DNA of 64,000 nucleotides, from positions 217,255 to 281,254 of the forward strand of contig NZFO01000011.1 of assembly GCA_002690705.1 (NCBI GenBank), in the 5' to 3' direction. The position numbers were made by a program, and so were the translations under genes. A model generated the notes under the pieces. That model ran no database searches, had not been told where the DNA came from, and saw nothing but the letters and a program-made list of their open reading frames with translations. The stretch is from Magnetovibrio sp. (GTDB taxonomy: Bacteria; Pseudomonadota; Alphaproteobacteria; Rhodospirillales; Casp-alpha2). Numbering within the stretch: position 1 is the first letter of the stretch; each line of letters starts with the position of its first letter. This document shows, in pieces, positions 27,822 through 36,102 of this stretch.

Positions 27822-29441
27822 TCAGGCTTTATTTGAATCTTCTATTATCATATCGGCGGCTTTTTCTGCAATCATGATGGTTGGAGCATTCGTATTACCT
27901 GATACGATGGTAGGCATGATAGACGCGTCAACGACACGAAGGCATTCAACCCCATAAACTCGTAAGCGCTCATTCACAACGGAACCCTTATCCGATCCCA
28001 TCTTACAGGTGCTCGTCGGGTGATATATTGTTTGACCAATATTGCGGGCGCTCTGCAGAAGCTCTTCATCAGTCTTGACTTCAGGACCAGGTTGGTGCTC
28101 GCGAATAATGAATCTCTTAAATGATTTTGTCTCAACCAATTGACGTGTGTACTTAAGGGCATCTACAGCGGTCTGGCAGTCACGTGACGTTGAGAGGTAA
28201 TTTGGGTAGATAGCGGGATACGCGGAAGGGTCGGCAGATTTAATTTCAATGCGCCCCCTACTCTCCGGACGCAATTGGCAAACTGATAACGTCACGCCTT
28301 GGAATGGATGCATTGTTATCCCAGGCTTGTCAGCACTAAGAGGTTGAAAGTGATATTGGATATCTGGAGTTTCTAGATCCGGCTGGGATTTTGCAAAAAT
28401 ACATACCTGAGAAGCTCCCATGCTAACTGGTCCTGTGCGATTTAGAAGATATTGGGCACCCATTATAGCTCGTCGTAATGGATTATTAATTTCGCGATTA
28501 AGTGTAGGAACGTTAACTTCATAGACTGTTCGGATTTGTAGGTGGTCTTGAAGGTTTTGCCCTACTCCGGGCAGTTCCTTAATTATTTGAATGTTTAATC
28601 TTTGCAATAATTCTCTTGGACCAATACCTGATAACTGAAGGATTTGTGGCGAGCCGATGGCACCAGCTGAGAGAATTACTTCTCCACCCGTCTTAATATT
28701 GAATTGTTGTTGTCTTCCCTTTATTGAAATAGCAATTCCCGAGGCTCGCGAGCCTGTGAGGATTACTCTTTCTACTAAAGCGTTGGTAACAGTGTCTAAA
28801 TTTTTGCGATGCTTAATGGGGTGAAGAAATGCTTTTGCAGCAGAACATCGCAAGCCATTTCGTGCAGTTTGCTGAAAATAACCGGCTCCCTCCTGATCTC
28901 CGGCATTGAAATCTGCTGAACGTGAAACGCCAAGTTCACCTGCAGCATTAATTAGTGCTTCGCAAATATCACGTTTAGCTCGCATGTTTTGGACTGACAG
29001 CCCTCCACCAACACCATGGTATTGATCCATGCCATTTTCTTGATCCTCAGATTTCATAAAATATGGTAAAATATCATCATATGACCATCCAGCATTACCT
29101 AACTGCCGCCAATGATCATAGTCCTCACGCTGACCACGAATATAGAGCAAACCATTAATTGAACTCGAGCCACCCAGCGTTTTTCCTCTAGGCCAGTCAA
29201 TGGTTCGATTATTTAATCCAGGATCAGGTTCTGTTTTATAACTCCAGTCGGTCATTGGGTTGTGAAGTGTTTTAAAATAACCAACGGGAATGTGAATCCA
29301 AGGGTACCAATCACGTCCACCGGCCTCGAGCAGAAGTACGCGTTTCGATGAGTTCAAGGTAAGGCGATTAGCCAATACACATCCCGCAGAGCCGGCGCCG
29401 GCAATAATATAATCGTATTCGGATAGACTAGTTTTAATCAT
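27822..29441 (-). CDS. GMC-family FAD-dependent oxidoreductase (choline dehydrogenase-like)
   Basis: A 539-residue flavoprotein alcohol dehydrogenase. The FAD site is YIIAGAGSAGCVLANRL near the N-terminus. GMC signature 1 is in WPRGKTLGGSSSINGLLYIRG, and signature 2 in GAIGSPQILQLSGIG. The C-terminal catalytic region TIYHPTSTCKMG and VVDASIMPTIVSGNTNAPT is complete. It lacks an export signal. The family oxidises choline, polyethylene glycols and other primary alcohols; the substrate here is open. Between sulfonate genes, oxidation of a sulfonated alcohol is conceivable but unproven. It is divergent from an IclR regulator, which may control it. Confidence 0.92.
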   Translation of the reverse strand: MIKTSLSEYDYIIAGAGSAGCVLANRLTLNSSKRVLLLEAGGRDWYPWIHIPVGYFKTLHNPMTDWSYKTEPDPGLNNRTIDWPRGKTLGGSSSINGLLYIRGQREDYDHWRQLGNAGWSYDDILPYFMKSEDQENGMDQYHGVGGGLSVQNMRAKRDICEALINAAGELGVSRSADFNAGDQEGAGYFQQTARNGLRCSAAKAFLHPIKHRKNLDTVTNALVERVILTGSRASGIAISIKGRQQQFNIKTGGEVILSAGAIGSPQILQLSGIGPRELLQRLNIQIIKELPGVGQNLQDHLQIRTVYEVNVPTLNREINNPLRRAIMGAQYLLNRTGPVSMGASQVCIFAKSQPDLETPDIQYHFQPLSADKPGITMHPFQGVTLSVCQLRPESRGRIEIKSADPSAYPAIYPNYLSTSRDCQTAVDALKYTRQLVETKSFKRFIIREHQPGPEVKTDEELLQSARNIGQTIYHPTSTCKMGSDKGSVVNERLRVYGVECLRVVDASIMPTIVSGNTNAPTIMIAEKAADMIIEDSNKA

Positions 29442-29623
29442 TAATCATTCTTTATGTATAGCGTGACCCAATCCTCTTCTAATTTTAGGCACAATAAAAT
29501 TATTTATTTCACAAAAATATTACATTAAAAATACATAAACCTATTAATAGTGAGTTAATTATGTTCATTAACCACGTCTAATCAACAATCCAAATTTTTA
29601 ATATATAATATCGTAAAGAAAAG

Positions 29624-30412
29624 ATGTTTGAGATGAAAGTCGGGTCAGAAAACGGATCGAGATCTATTCGGGTTCTTGAATTATTGGAAGCCCTTGTCAA
29701 AGCGGATCGTCCTTTGCGTGTTGCGGACCTCATGGTGATTACTGGGCTGCCTAAGGCGACTGTCCATCGACTAGCAGGGCTTCTTGAAAACACTGGTTTC
29801 CTTGAACCGGATTTGGGAACCAAAGGTGTGACCATTGGCCATCGCGGCCGTGATTTAGCGCTGGGACTTATGTCCATGGAGGGGCGTAACGGATATCGGC
29901 ACCGCATACTTGCCGATCTCTCGGCAGAGATAGGAGAAACCTGTAATCTCAATGTTCCGGTAGGTAGCGAAATTCTCTATTTGGACCGGGTTGAGACCCA
30001 GTGGCCATTACGTACTGAATTAGCAGTGGGGACGCGCGTGCCCTTGCATTGCACTGCGAGCGGAAAACTATACTTAGCGTCAATGCCTGCTGCTAAGAGA
30101 ATGAATCTAATAAACTCCTTGGCACTAGACTCACGTACGCAGAATACCATCACCACCGCTAAAAAGCTAGCGGAGGAGGTTGAAGCCGTCAGGCTGTCGA
30201 AAATTGGCACGGATAATGAGGAATTTGTTACGGGGCTAGTCGCGGCGGGGGTCCCGATCACTGATAAAACAGGGCGTCTGGCTGCGGTCTTAGCATTTCA
30301 CGTTCCTGCGTTTCGTATGGATATGAATGAAGCATTAACGTTTTTACCTGCTTTACAGCGGGCGGCTTTAAAGCTTTCTGCTGAGTTTGTGGGGCCTATT
30401 AATGTTGAGTAG
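29624..30412 (+). CDS. IclR-family transcriptional regulator
   Basis: A 262-residue regulator with an N-terminal winged helix (SIRVLELLEALVKADRPLRV, ITGLPKATVHRLAGLLE) and an IclR effector domain. In the latter, LYLDRVETQWPLRT, GTRVPLHCTASGKLYLA and a C-terminal GLVAAGVPITDKTG segment are recognisable. It is divergent from the GMC oxidoreductase across 180 AT-rich bases and upstream of the hpsN-like gene, so either or both could be targets. The ATG at 29624 is used; a second ATG nine bases later is possible. The ligand is unknown. Confidence 0.92.
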   Translation: MFEMKVGSENGSRSIRVLELLEALVKADRPLRVADLMVITGLPKATVHRLAGLLENTGFLEPDLGTKGVTIGHRGRDLALGLMSMEGRNGYRHRILADLSAEIGETCNLNVPVGSEILYLDRVETQWPLRTELAVGTRVPLHCTASGKLYLASMPAAKRMNLINSLALDSRTQNTITTAKKLAEEVEAVRLSKIGTDNEEFVTGLVAAGVPITDKTGRLAAVLAFHVPAFRMDMNEALTFLPALQRAALKLSAEFVGPINVE

Positions 30413-31193
30413 GTTTTGTTCACAGCATTATAAGGACTATTTAAAGTCCAATGTAATTTTTGGTTTACCGCCCTCCAGAAAAGACGCAGAACTATTGGTT
30501 AATCGCTCGTCAATTTGTCTCCACGGAAGAAGGATCAGTGTTTGGTTGGGCTCTTAGTGCGTGGCGCGAGTTTAAACCCATTGTGACTGGTGTTACAGTT
30601 TAAGCAGTATTTTTCATAGGGAGTTGGTGAGCACTAAAAAGGTGATATCCCATATGACGGTCTGCATACATATTTTAGTTCCGTCTGATAATCCGGATCT
30701 TTTAATCTGCCAATCCATCAGTGATTGAGTTATGGTGTTTTGAATTAATCTCTTATCGGGTTGAATCACTATTTGGGTTTATATCGCTCACTTTGGTAAA
30801 TTTTGTGTAACTAAGATCAACAAGTTGGGTGGTGTCCCAATATTCTAAATAACCTTTTTTTGGAGTGTTAGCGGGGTTGGTAACGGCATTATTGGATGCT
30901 GCTGTTCCCATTCTGGGTTTATTGTGTTGATCCATCAGATTAAAATCACCTTTGTAAGCCCTCGAGAGTTAAAATTGATTACAACTAAAGGGTCTCTGAC
31001 TCCGCATTTAAACAGGCAGCAAAAATGTTTATAGAACTTGCTAATTTGGGTGGTGCACGTGACACAATGGGGGTCCCGTTCCCCGCAAGTTTCTCGATGT
31101 TATCAACCATCAAGCGTGTTGATTCTCGACTTTATAAGCGCTTACATATAAGGATCTGAGGTACGGTACCTGTGTAGAAGGAGCAGTTCAGAG
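30413..31193 (+). other. Long interval between iclR and the hpsN-like gene
   Basis: About 780 bases without a convincing gene. Several short frames look more protein-like than random but could not be identified. One ends YWLIARQFVSTEEG..TGVTV at about 30600. Another is a 44-codon frame at 31025-31159 containing GGARDTMGVPFP. A third is a 60-codon minus-strand frame at 30753-30935. They may be gene debris. A GGACT/AGTCC hairpin lies at about 30435-30450. Confidence 0.4.
31135..31144 (+). promoter_or_regulatory. Perfect palindrome upstream of the hpsN-like gene
   Basis: TAAGCGCTTA is a perfect 10-base palindrome about 50 bases before the ATG at 31194. A central CG flanked by A/T half-sites is typical of LacI-family operators, but no LacI gene is in the window. 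It overlaps the end of a doubtful small frame. Its function is inferred only from symmetry and position. Confidence 0.3.
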
Positions 31194-32498
31194 ATGGCCG
31201 TTGAATTTTTGAAGAAAGCCGAAAAAACCCCGTCTACGGGCGAGATCGAAACACGCCAAGTAGTTGCAGATATGATTGCGGAGATTGAAGCCGATGGCGA
31301 AAGTTCGGCTCGCGCGTACGGTGCAAAGCTCGATGGTTTCGACGGGAACATTTTGGTTGATGCCGATACCATTGAAGCAGCAGCTGCTCACGTGCCCTCG
31401 CAATTGAAGGATGATTTGCATTTTGCTTATGACCGGGTACGAGGCTTTGCAGAAAAACAGTTGGCCAGCGTTCAGGAATTTGAAACAGAATTGTCTCCCG
31501 GGCTATGGGCAGGCCAGAAGTTAATTCCGCTTTCTGCGGCGGGATGCTACGTGCCTGGGGGGCGTTATGCTCATGTGGCTTCGGCGATTATGAGTATTGC
31601 GACAGCGAAAGTTGCAGGTGTAGAGAATGTTATCACTTGTTCTGCGCCAAGCAGGGATCATGGAGGGATTCATCCTGCAATTCTGTATACGATGAACCTG
31701 TGTGGAGCGGACCATATTTTAGCTCTTGGCGGGGTTCAAGGTATCGCAGCAATGGCGTTCGGATTATTTACGGGGCACAAGGCTAATATTCTGGTTGGAC
31801 CGGGAAATAGGTTTGTCGCAGAAGCCAAGCGGATGCTCTTTGGCCGTGTAGGCATTGATCTCTTCGCGGGGCCAACTGAAATCTTGATTATTGCCGATAA
31901 AAAAGCAGATCCTAATATAGTGGCTTACGACCTTGTTGGGCAGGCGGAACACGGGCCAGATTCTCCAGCTTGGCTTATCACGACATCGAGAAAACTTGCT
32001 GAAGATACTATGGTTCTTATGCAGGACTTAATTGATACTTTACCGACCTTACAACGTAATGCTGCCGACGCGGCATGGCGGGACTACGGTGAGGTCTTAC
32101 TTTGTGATACTGATGAAGAGGCAGCGCAGGTTAGCGATGCGTATGCGCCGGAGCACCTTCAACTTCAGACAGAAAATCTTGATTGGTATGTTGACCGGTT
32201 ACAAAATTACGGCTCGTTGTTTGTCGGTGAGGAGACAACAGTCGCATTCGGAGACAAATGCTCTGGCACCAATCATATTTTGCCTACCAAAGGAGCTGGT
32301 CATTACACAGGCGGTCTATCGGTGCATAAGTTTATTAAAATTGTAACCACCCAACGCGCAACCCGTGAGGCAAATCGGGGTGTTGCTGCAGTAACGGCGC
32401 GTATTTCTCGACTTGAGGGAATGGAGGGTCACGCGCGAACGGGAGATATACGATTAAAAAAGTATTTTCCCGGAGAGAGCTTCATCTTGCAACCATAG
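31194..32498 (+). CDS. hpsN: HisD-like sulfopropanediol 3-dehydrogenase
   Basis: Histidinol dehydrogenase-fold NAD enzyme, 434 residues, resembling HpsN, which oxidises (R)-2,3-dihydroxypropane-1-sulfonate to (R)-3-sulfolactate in two steps. Conserved HisD elements are present: AAGCYVPGGRYAHVASAIMS, GGVQGIAAMAFG, VGPGNRFVAEAKR, DLFAGPTEILIIAD, GQAEHGPDSPAWL, YAPEHLQL and GHARTGDIR. No other his gene is adjacent, while suyA and suyB, which consume sulfolactate, lie 6-7 kb upstream. The AAGGAG at 31179-31184 supports the start. A second HisD for histidine would be expected elsewhere. The specific HpsN call is by resemblance and context. Confidence 0.82.
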   Translation: MAVEFLKKAEKTPSTGEIETRQVVADMIAEIEADGESSARAYGAKLDGFDGNILVDADTIEAAAAHVPSQLKDDLHFAYDRVRGFAEKQLASVQEFETELSPGLWAGQKLIPLSAAGCYVPGGRYAHVASAIMSIATAKVAGVENVITCSAPSRDHGGIHPAILYTMNLCGADHILALGGVQGIAAMAFGLFTGHKANILVGPGNRFVAEAKRMLFGRVGIDLFAGPTEILIIADKKADPNIVAYDLVGQAEHGPDSPAWLITTSRKLAEDTMVLMQDLIDTLPTLQRNAADAAWRDYGEVLLCDTDEEAAQVSDAYAPEHLQLQTENLDWYVDRLQNYGSLFVGEETTVAFGDKCSGTNHILPTKGAGHYTGGLSVHKFIKIVTTQRATREANRGVAAVTARISRLEGMEGHARTGDIRLKKYFPGESFILQP

Positions 32499-32544
32499 AA
32501 GATGGGTGCTCGCAAAGCTGAAGAACTAGAGTGGAGTGAAGTTA

Positions 32545-33318
32545 GTGGATAATTTAGTAAATGAGCTTTTTGGTTTAGACGGGCGCATTGCGCTCGTGAC
32601 CGGTGCATCATCTGGAATTGGACGCCATTTAGCCAAGACGTTAGCTGTTGCAGGTGCTAAAGTAGTATTGGTTGGACGCGATTTAAGACGACTTGGGGAA
32701 GCGGCAGAAGAGATCAAGCGGGCCGGCGGTAATGCTGAATTTTTGTCGGCTGATCTGCAAAAAGAAACTGAAATGCAGCGGGTTGCTGAGTCTGCGCCCG
32801 GGCACTTTGGAGCGCCAGATATCATAGTGAATGCAGCTGGGATAAATCTCCGGGAGCCGGTTGATGATGTGACTTGGGAAACTTGGGGAAACACCTTAAA
32901 TATTAATCTCTCGGCTCCATTTTTTCTGACCCGCGCTCTAATTCCCCCCATGCGCAAGCAGGGCATGGGCAATGTAATCAATATAGCCTCATTGCAAAGT
33001 TTTCGTGCCTTTCCAGACAGCATGCCGTACGGAGCCTCCAAAGGAGGAATTGCTCAGCTAACGCGATCGATGGCTGAAGCGTGGTCGCAATATGGCATTG
33101 TTGCCAACGCCATTTTGCCGGGTTTTTTTTCTACTGAATTAACAAGACCAATTTATGAAAACCCAGATAAGCTCGCCCATAATGCCGCGATGACTGCGAT
33201 TGGCCGAAATGGTAAAATGCGTGATCTTGAGGGAACGGTTATCTTTCTGGCATCTCGTGCATCAGCTTACGTGACCGGACAAATTATAGCCGTTGACGGA
33301 GGTTTTACAGCCAAATAG
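32545..33318 (+). CDS. SDR-family oxidoreductase, candidate dihydroxypropanesulfonate 2-dehydrogenase
   Basis: Classical short-chain dehydrogenase. The GTG at 32545 has GGAG eight bases upstream; an in-frame GTG at 32536 would add three residues. The Rossmann motif is TGASSGIGRHLAKTLA, the NAG segment is VNAAGINL, the catalytic Ser is in INIASLQS, and the YxxxK is in YGASKGG. The C-terminus ASRASAYVTGQIIAVDGG is standard. It begins 47 bases after hpsN and precedes a zinc alcohol dehydrogenase. In characterised clusters, two extra dehydrogenases (HpsO, HpsP) are proposed to interconvert DHPS enantiomers through a ketone. This gene may fill one of those roles, but its substrate is unproven. Confidence 0.88.
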   Translation: MDNLVNELFGLDGRIALVTGASSGIGRHLAKTLAVAGAKVVLVGRDLRRLGEAAEEIKRAGGNAEFLSADLQKETEMQRVAESAPGHFGAPDIIVNAAGINLREPVDDVTWETWGNTLNINLSAPFFLTRALIPPMRKQGMGNVINIASLQSFRAFPDSMPYGASKGGIAQLTRSMAEAWSQYGIVANAILPGFFSTELTRPIYENPDKLAHNAAMTAIGRNGKMRDLEGTVIFLASRASAYVTGQIIAVDGGFTAK

Positions 33319-33359
33319 CTGTATACAGCCATGAATTGGGCATTGAGGAAATATTTGAT

Positions 33360-34361
33360 ATGCAAGCACTAGTCTATACGGGGCCAAGACAACTCGAGTT
33401 GCGCGATGAGCCTGAGCCGAATCCCGCTAGGGGAGAGGTCGTTATAAAAGTTGAAGCGGTTGGTATTTGCGGTTCAGATATGCATGCCTATTATGGTCAT
33501 GACGCGCGGCGGCCGGCGCCGCTGATCTTGGGTCATGAAGCGTGCGGCCGGGCCTTGAGTGGCCGCTACAAGGGGCAGCGGGTAGTCGTAAATCCCCTAG
33601 TGTCTTGTGGCTGTTGCGATGAATGTTTGGGTGGTCGAGCAAATTTATGTCACGAACGTGAAATTATTTCTATGCCGCCTCGTCAAGGAGCCTTTGCTGA
33701 AAAGGTCAACATCCCAGAAACTAATATTTTACCTGTCCCTGAAGATATGGACCCGGGGCACGCGGCATTGACCGAGCCTATTGCGACCGCGCTTCATGCT
33801 GTTGGTATTGCAGAACGTGCACTGTGGCGACCTTTGGGTGAAACAAGAGCACTGGTGATTGGTGGGGGGGCTGTAGGCCTTGCGGCTGCGCTCGTTCTTC
33901 AGAGCCGAAGTGCGTGTAATATTACGATTATAGACACTAATCCCGGACGTCGTGAGACGGTCTCAAAGGCAGGTAAATTTGATGTGGCCGAGCCAAGCGA
34001 CCCCAATGCACTCAAAGATGGTCATTTTGGCCTTGTCATCGATGCTGTCGGAAGTGGTTTAACCCGTGCTCTCGCCAGCCGCACAGTAGTCCCCGGAGGG
34101 GTCATCGCACACATAGGATTGATGAGTGAAGACACTGGGTTAGATATTCGTCGGTTAACTCTGCAAGAAGTTACATTCATAGGCACATACACCTATACAA
34201 TGGTTGATTTCCGTGCAACGATCTCTGCTATTTCTATGGGGATATTGGGAGATTTAGCGTGGATTGAGAGACGACCACTTGCTGAAGGGGTTGGGGCATT
34301 TGATGATTTAGAAAATGGTCGAAGTGCCGCCTCAAAAATAATGCTATATCCGCAAAATTAA
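33360..34361 (+). CDS. Zinc-dependent alcohol dehydrogenase (MDR family)
   Basis: Medium-chain dehydrogenase of 333 residues from the ATG at 33360, with GAGGAA nine bases upstream. The catalytic zinc ligands are Cys37 in GICGSD and His59-Glu60 in LGHEACG. The structural zinc set is Cys83, Cys86, Cys89 and Cys97 in VSCGCCDECLGGRANLC. The nucleotide fold carries IGGGAVGLAAALVLQ. Relatives oxidise polyols such as sorbitol or threonine. As the third gene of a likely hpsN-SDR-MDR operon it may oxidise or reduce a DHPS-derived 2-oxo compound. A polyol substrate unrelated to sulfonates is the alternative. Confidence 0.9.
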   Translation: MQALVYTGPRQLELRDEPEPNPARGEVVIKVEAVGICGSDMHAYYGHDARRPAPLILGHEACGRALSGRYKGQRVVVNPLVSCGCCDECLGGRANLCHEREIISMPPRQGAFAEKVNIPETNILPVPEDMDPGHAALTEPIATALHAVGIAERALWRPLGETRALVIGGGAVGLAAALVLQSRSACNITIIDTNPGRRETVSKAGKFDVAEPSDPNALKDGHFGLVIDAVGSGLTRALASRTVVPGGVIAHIGLMSEDTGLDIRRLTLQEVTFIGTYTYTMVDFRATISAISMGILGDLAWIERRPLAEGVGAFDDLENGRSAASKIMLYPQN

Positions 34362-34523
34362 GAATACAAAGAATATGTTTCCCATTTTGACCAGATAGAC
34401 TAACACTAGAAATGTCAGATTTTCGTTGATTTTCGGACTGTCGTTCGTTTTTCTAAGAGAAATAGGAAACCTCTAAAACGCATTAACCGCCAAAAGCCAA
34501 AGTGACAACGTAAAGGAAAAGAA

Positions 34524-35147
34524 GTGCCGCGCCAATTTCCCAAGTTTTTAATGGCAGTAATCATAGTTGCAGCAGTGGTGTGTGTGCCACGGTCCCCAGA
34601 TGCAGGGGAAGCAGCGGTTGAAGCAAAAGCCTTTATTGAGGAGCTGGCTGACCGGGCCGTGAGATCTTTGGCCGCACCAAATATTAATAAAGTCGAACGC
34701 CGTAAAAGATTTCGCGAACTAATGCTGGAAACGTTTGCATTCAATCGAATTGCTGCTTGGGTATTGGGTCGCTATTGGCGGCGTGCTTCAGACACGGAGA
34801 AGCAGGAATATCTTGCCCTGTTTGAGGACATGCTCGTTACCATATACGCGGATCGTTTCGCAAAGTATTCAGGCGAGGCGCTCAAAGTCGGAAGATCCGA
34901 GGTAAGGAGTCAAACTGATATTCTCGTTCACTCTAAAATTGTTCGGCAAAATGGACTTAAGCCGGTTGACGTGGCATGGCGTGTTAGTCCGAAAGATGGT
35001 AATTATAAGATAGTAGATGTCATGGTAGAGGGTTTGAGTATGGGGCTCACACAGCAAAGAGAGTTTTCGTCTGTGATTCGGAAAAATGGGAGGGGCATTC
35101 AAGGTCTTTTGGACGAGCTCAAAAAACGCTTAGCTGCCAACTCGTAA
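34524..35147 (+). CDS. MlaC/HpnM-type periplasmic lipid-binding protein
   Basis: Secreted Ttg2D/MlaC-family protein of 207 residues. The N-terminus MPRQFPKFLMAVIIVAAVV is a signal peptide with likely cleavage before GEAAVEAK. The mature part has the family pattern: long helices (RAVRSLAAPN...KVERRKRFREL), the FNRIAAWVLGRYWRRAS segment, LALFEDMLVTIYADRFAKYSG and a beta sheet ending YKIVDVMVEGLSMG. It is the first gene of the hopanoid block, 65 bases before hpnC, where HpnM proteins often occur. It probably shuttles hopanoids or phospholipids between membranes. Two further family members occur near 53-54 kb. Confidence 0.85.
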   Translation: MPRQFPKFLMAVIIVAAVVCVPRSPDAGEAAVEAKAFIEELADRAVRSLAAPNINKVERRKRFRELMLETFAFNRIAAWVLGRYWRRASDTEKQEYLALFEDMLVTIYADRFAKYSGEALKVGRSEVRSQTDILVHSKIVRQNGLKPVDVAWRVSPKDGNYKIVDVMVEGLSMGLTQQREFSSVIRKNGRGIQGLLDELKKRLAANS

Positions 35148-35212
35148 ATTAAATTGATCGTTACAGATGAAGCAAACTTGACGTTGACGGGCACAGTTGG
35201 GTTGGTGCGAGA

Positions 35213-36100
35213 ATGGAGCAATATGACTTACGTGTAAACTTACTCGATATCGATGAGAGTATTGAAACGCCGTCTGGTAAAAATACGGGTTATGAAAATT
35301 TTCCCGTGGGGTCGTTCTTGTTACCGGTTAAATTGAGACCCCATATAAGCACCTTCTATCGGTTTGCCCGTACGGTGGATGATATAGCGGACTCCTCCAC
35401 GTTGCCGCCAACTGAAAAGATCACCCGTCTCGAGGGATTTGAAAATGCTCTGCTAGGTATCAATTATAGCGATCCAAAATACAATACGGGGCACAAGATG
35501 CGGATAAGTTTGGCGGAGACCAAAACGACCTCGCGTCATTGCTTAGATCTCATTGAAGCGTTTAAACAAGATGTCACGCAAAACCGTTATCAGGACTGGG
35601 ATGATTTGATGTATTACTGCGAGAGGTCCGCCGCACCAGTTGGGCGGTATCTTGTGGATATACATGACGGCGGTAAAGAAGCATACGAATTCTCGGATGC
35701 GCTCTGTAAAGCTCTACAAGTAATCAACCATATACAAGATTGCCAAGAGGATTTTCGTATGATGGACCGAGTTTATCTTCCGTGTAATTGGTTTCGGGAA
35801 AAAGGTATAAGCAACCTCTCCCTGAATAAAGACAAAACATCACCACCACTTCGATATGTCTTTGACCGTTGTCTTGATGCTACAGAAGATCTAATGACTG
35901 AAGCTTGCCAATTACCAGTCAAACTAAAAAACCGTCGATTGGCAATGGAGTCAGCTATAATAATTAAAATCGCAAACACGTTGATACAACGTTTGCGGAA
36001 ACAAGACCCTCTTGTGAGCCGGGTCACGCTTGGTAAAAGCACCTATCTATGGGCATGCTTGCGTGGATTCGGAGAGTTGGCTTTTGGGAATAGGACTTAA
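35213..36100 (+). CDS. hpnC: Hydroxysqualene synthase
   Basis: Trans-prenyltransferase of the squalene/phytoene synthase family, 295 residues, converting presqualene diphosphate to hydroxysqualene in the HpnCDE pathway. The first Asp-rich motif is in RTVDDIADSS and the second in NHIQDCQEDF. The segment RVYLPCNWFREKGI is typical of HpnC. It lies directly before hpnB and 1.2 kb before hpnD, in a dense same-strand run. The assignment to HpnC rather than HpnD rests on the N-terminal ENFPVGSFLLPVKLRPHIS, which is characteristic of HpnC. Confidence 0.94.
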   Translation: MEQYDLRVNLLDIDESIETPSGKNTGYENFPVGSFLLPVKLRPHISTFYRFARTVDDIADSSTLPPTEKITRLEGFENALLGINYSDPKYNTGHKMRISLAETKTTSRHCLDLIEAFKQDVTQNRYQDWDDLMYYCERSAAPVGRYLVDIHDGGKEAYEFSDALCKALQVINHIQDCQEDFRMMDRVYLPCNWFREKGISNLSLNKDKTSPPLRYVFDRCLDATEDLMTEACQLPVKLKNRRLAMESAIIIKIANTLIQRLRKQDPLVSRVTLGKSTYLWACLRGFGELAFGNRT

Positions 36101-36102
36101 CC

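Noticed and set aside
31194..32498. hisD (histidinol dehydrogenase)
   Set aside because: Fold is the same, but there are no his genes nearby and the sulfonate context favours HpsN; a genome-wide search for a second hisD would settle it.
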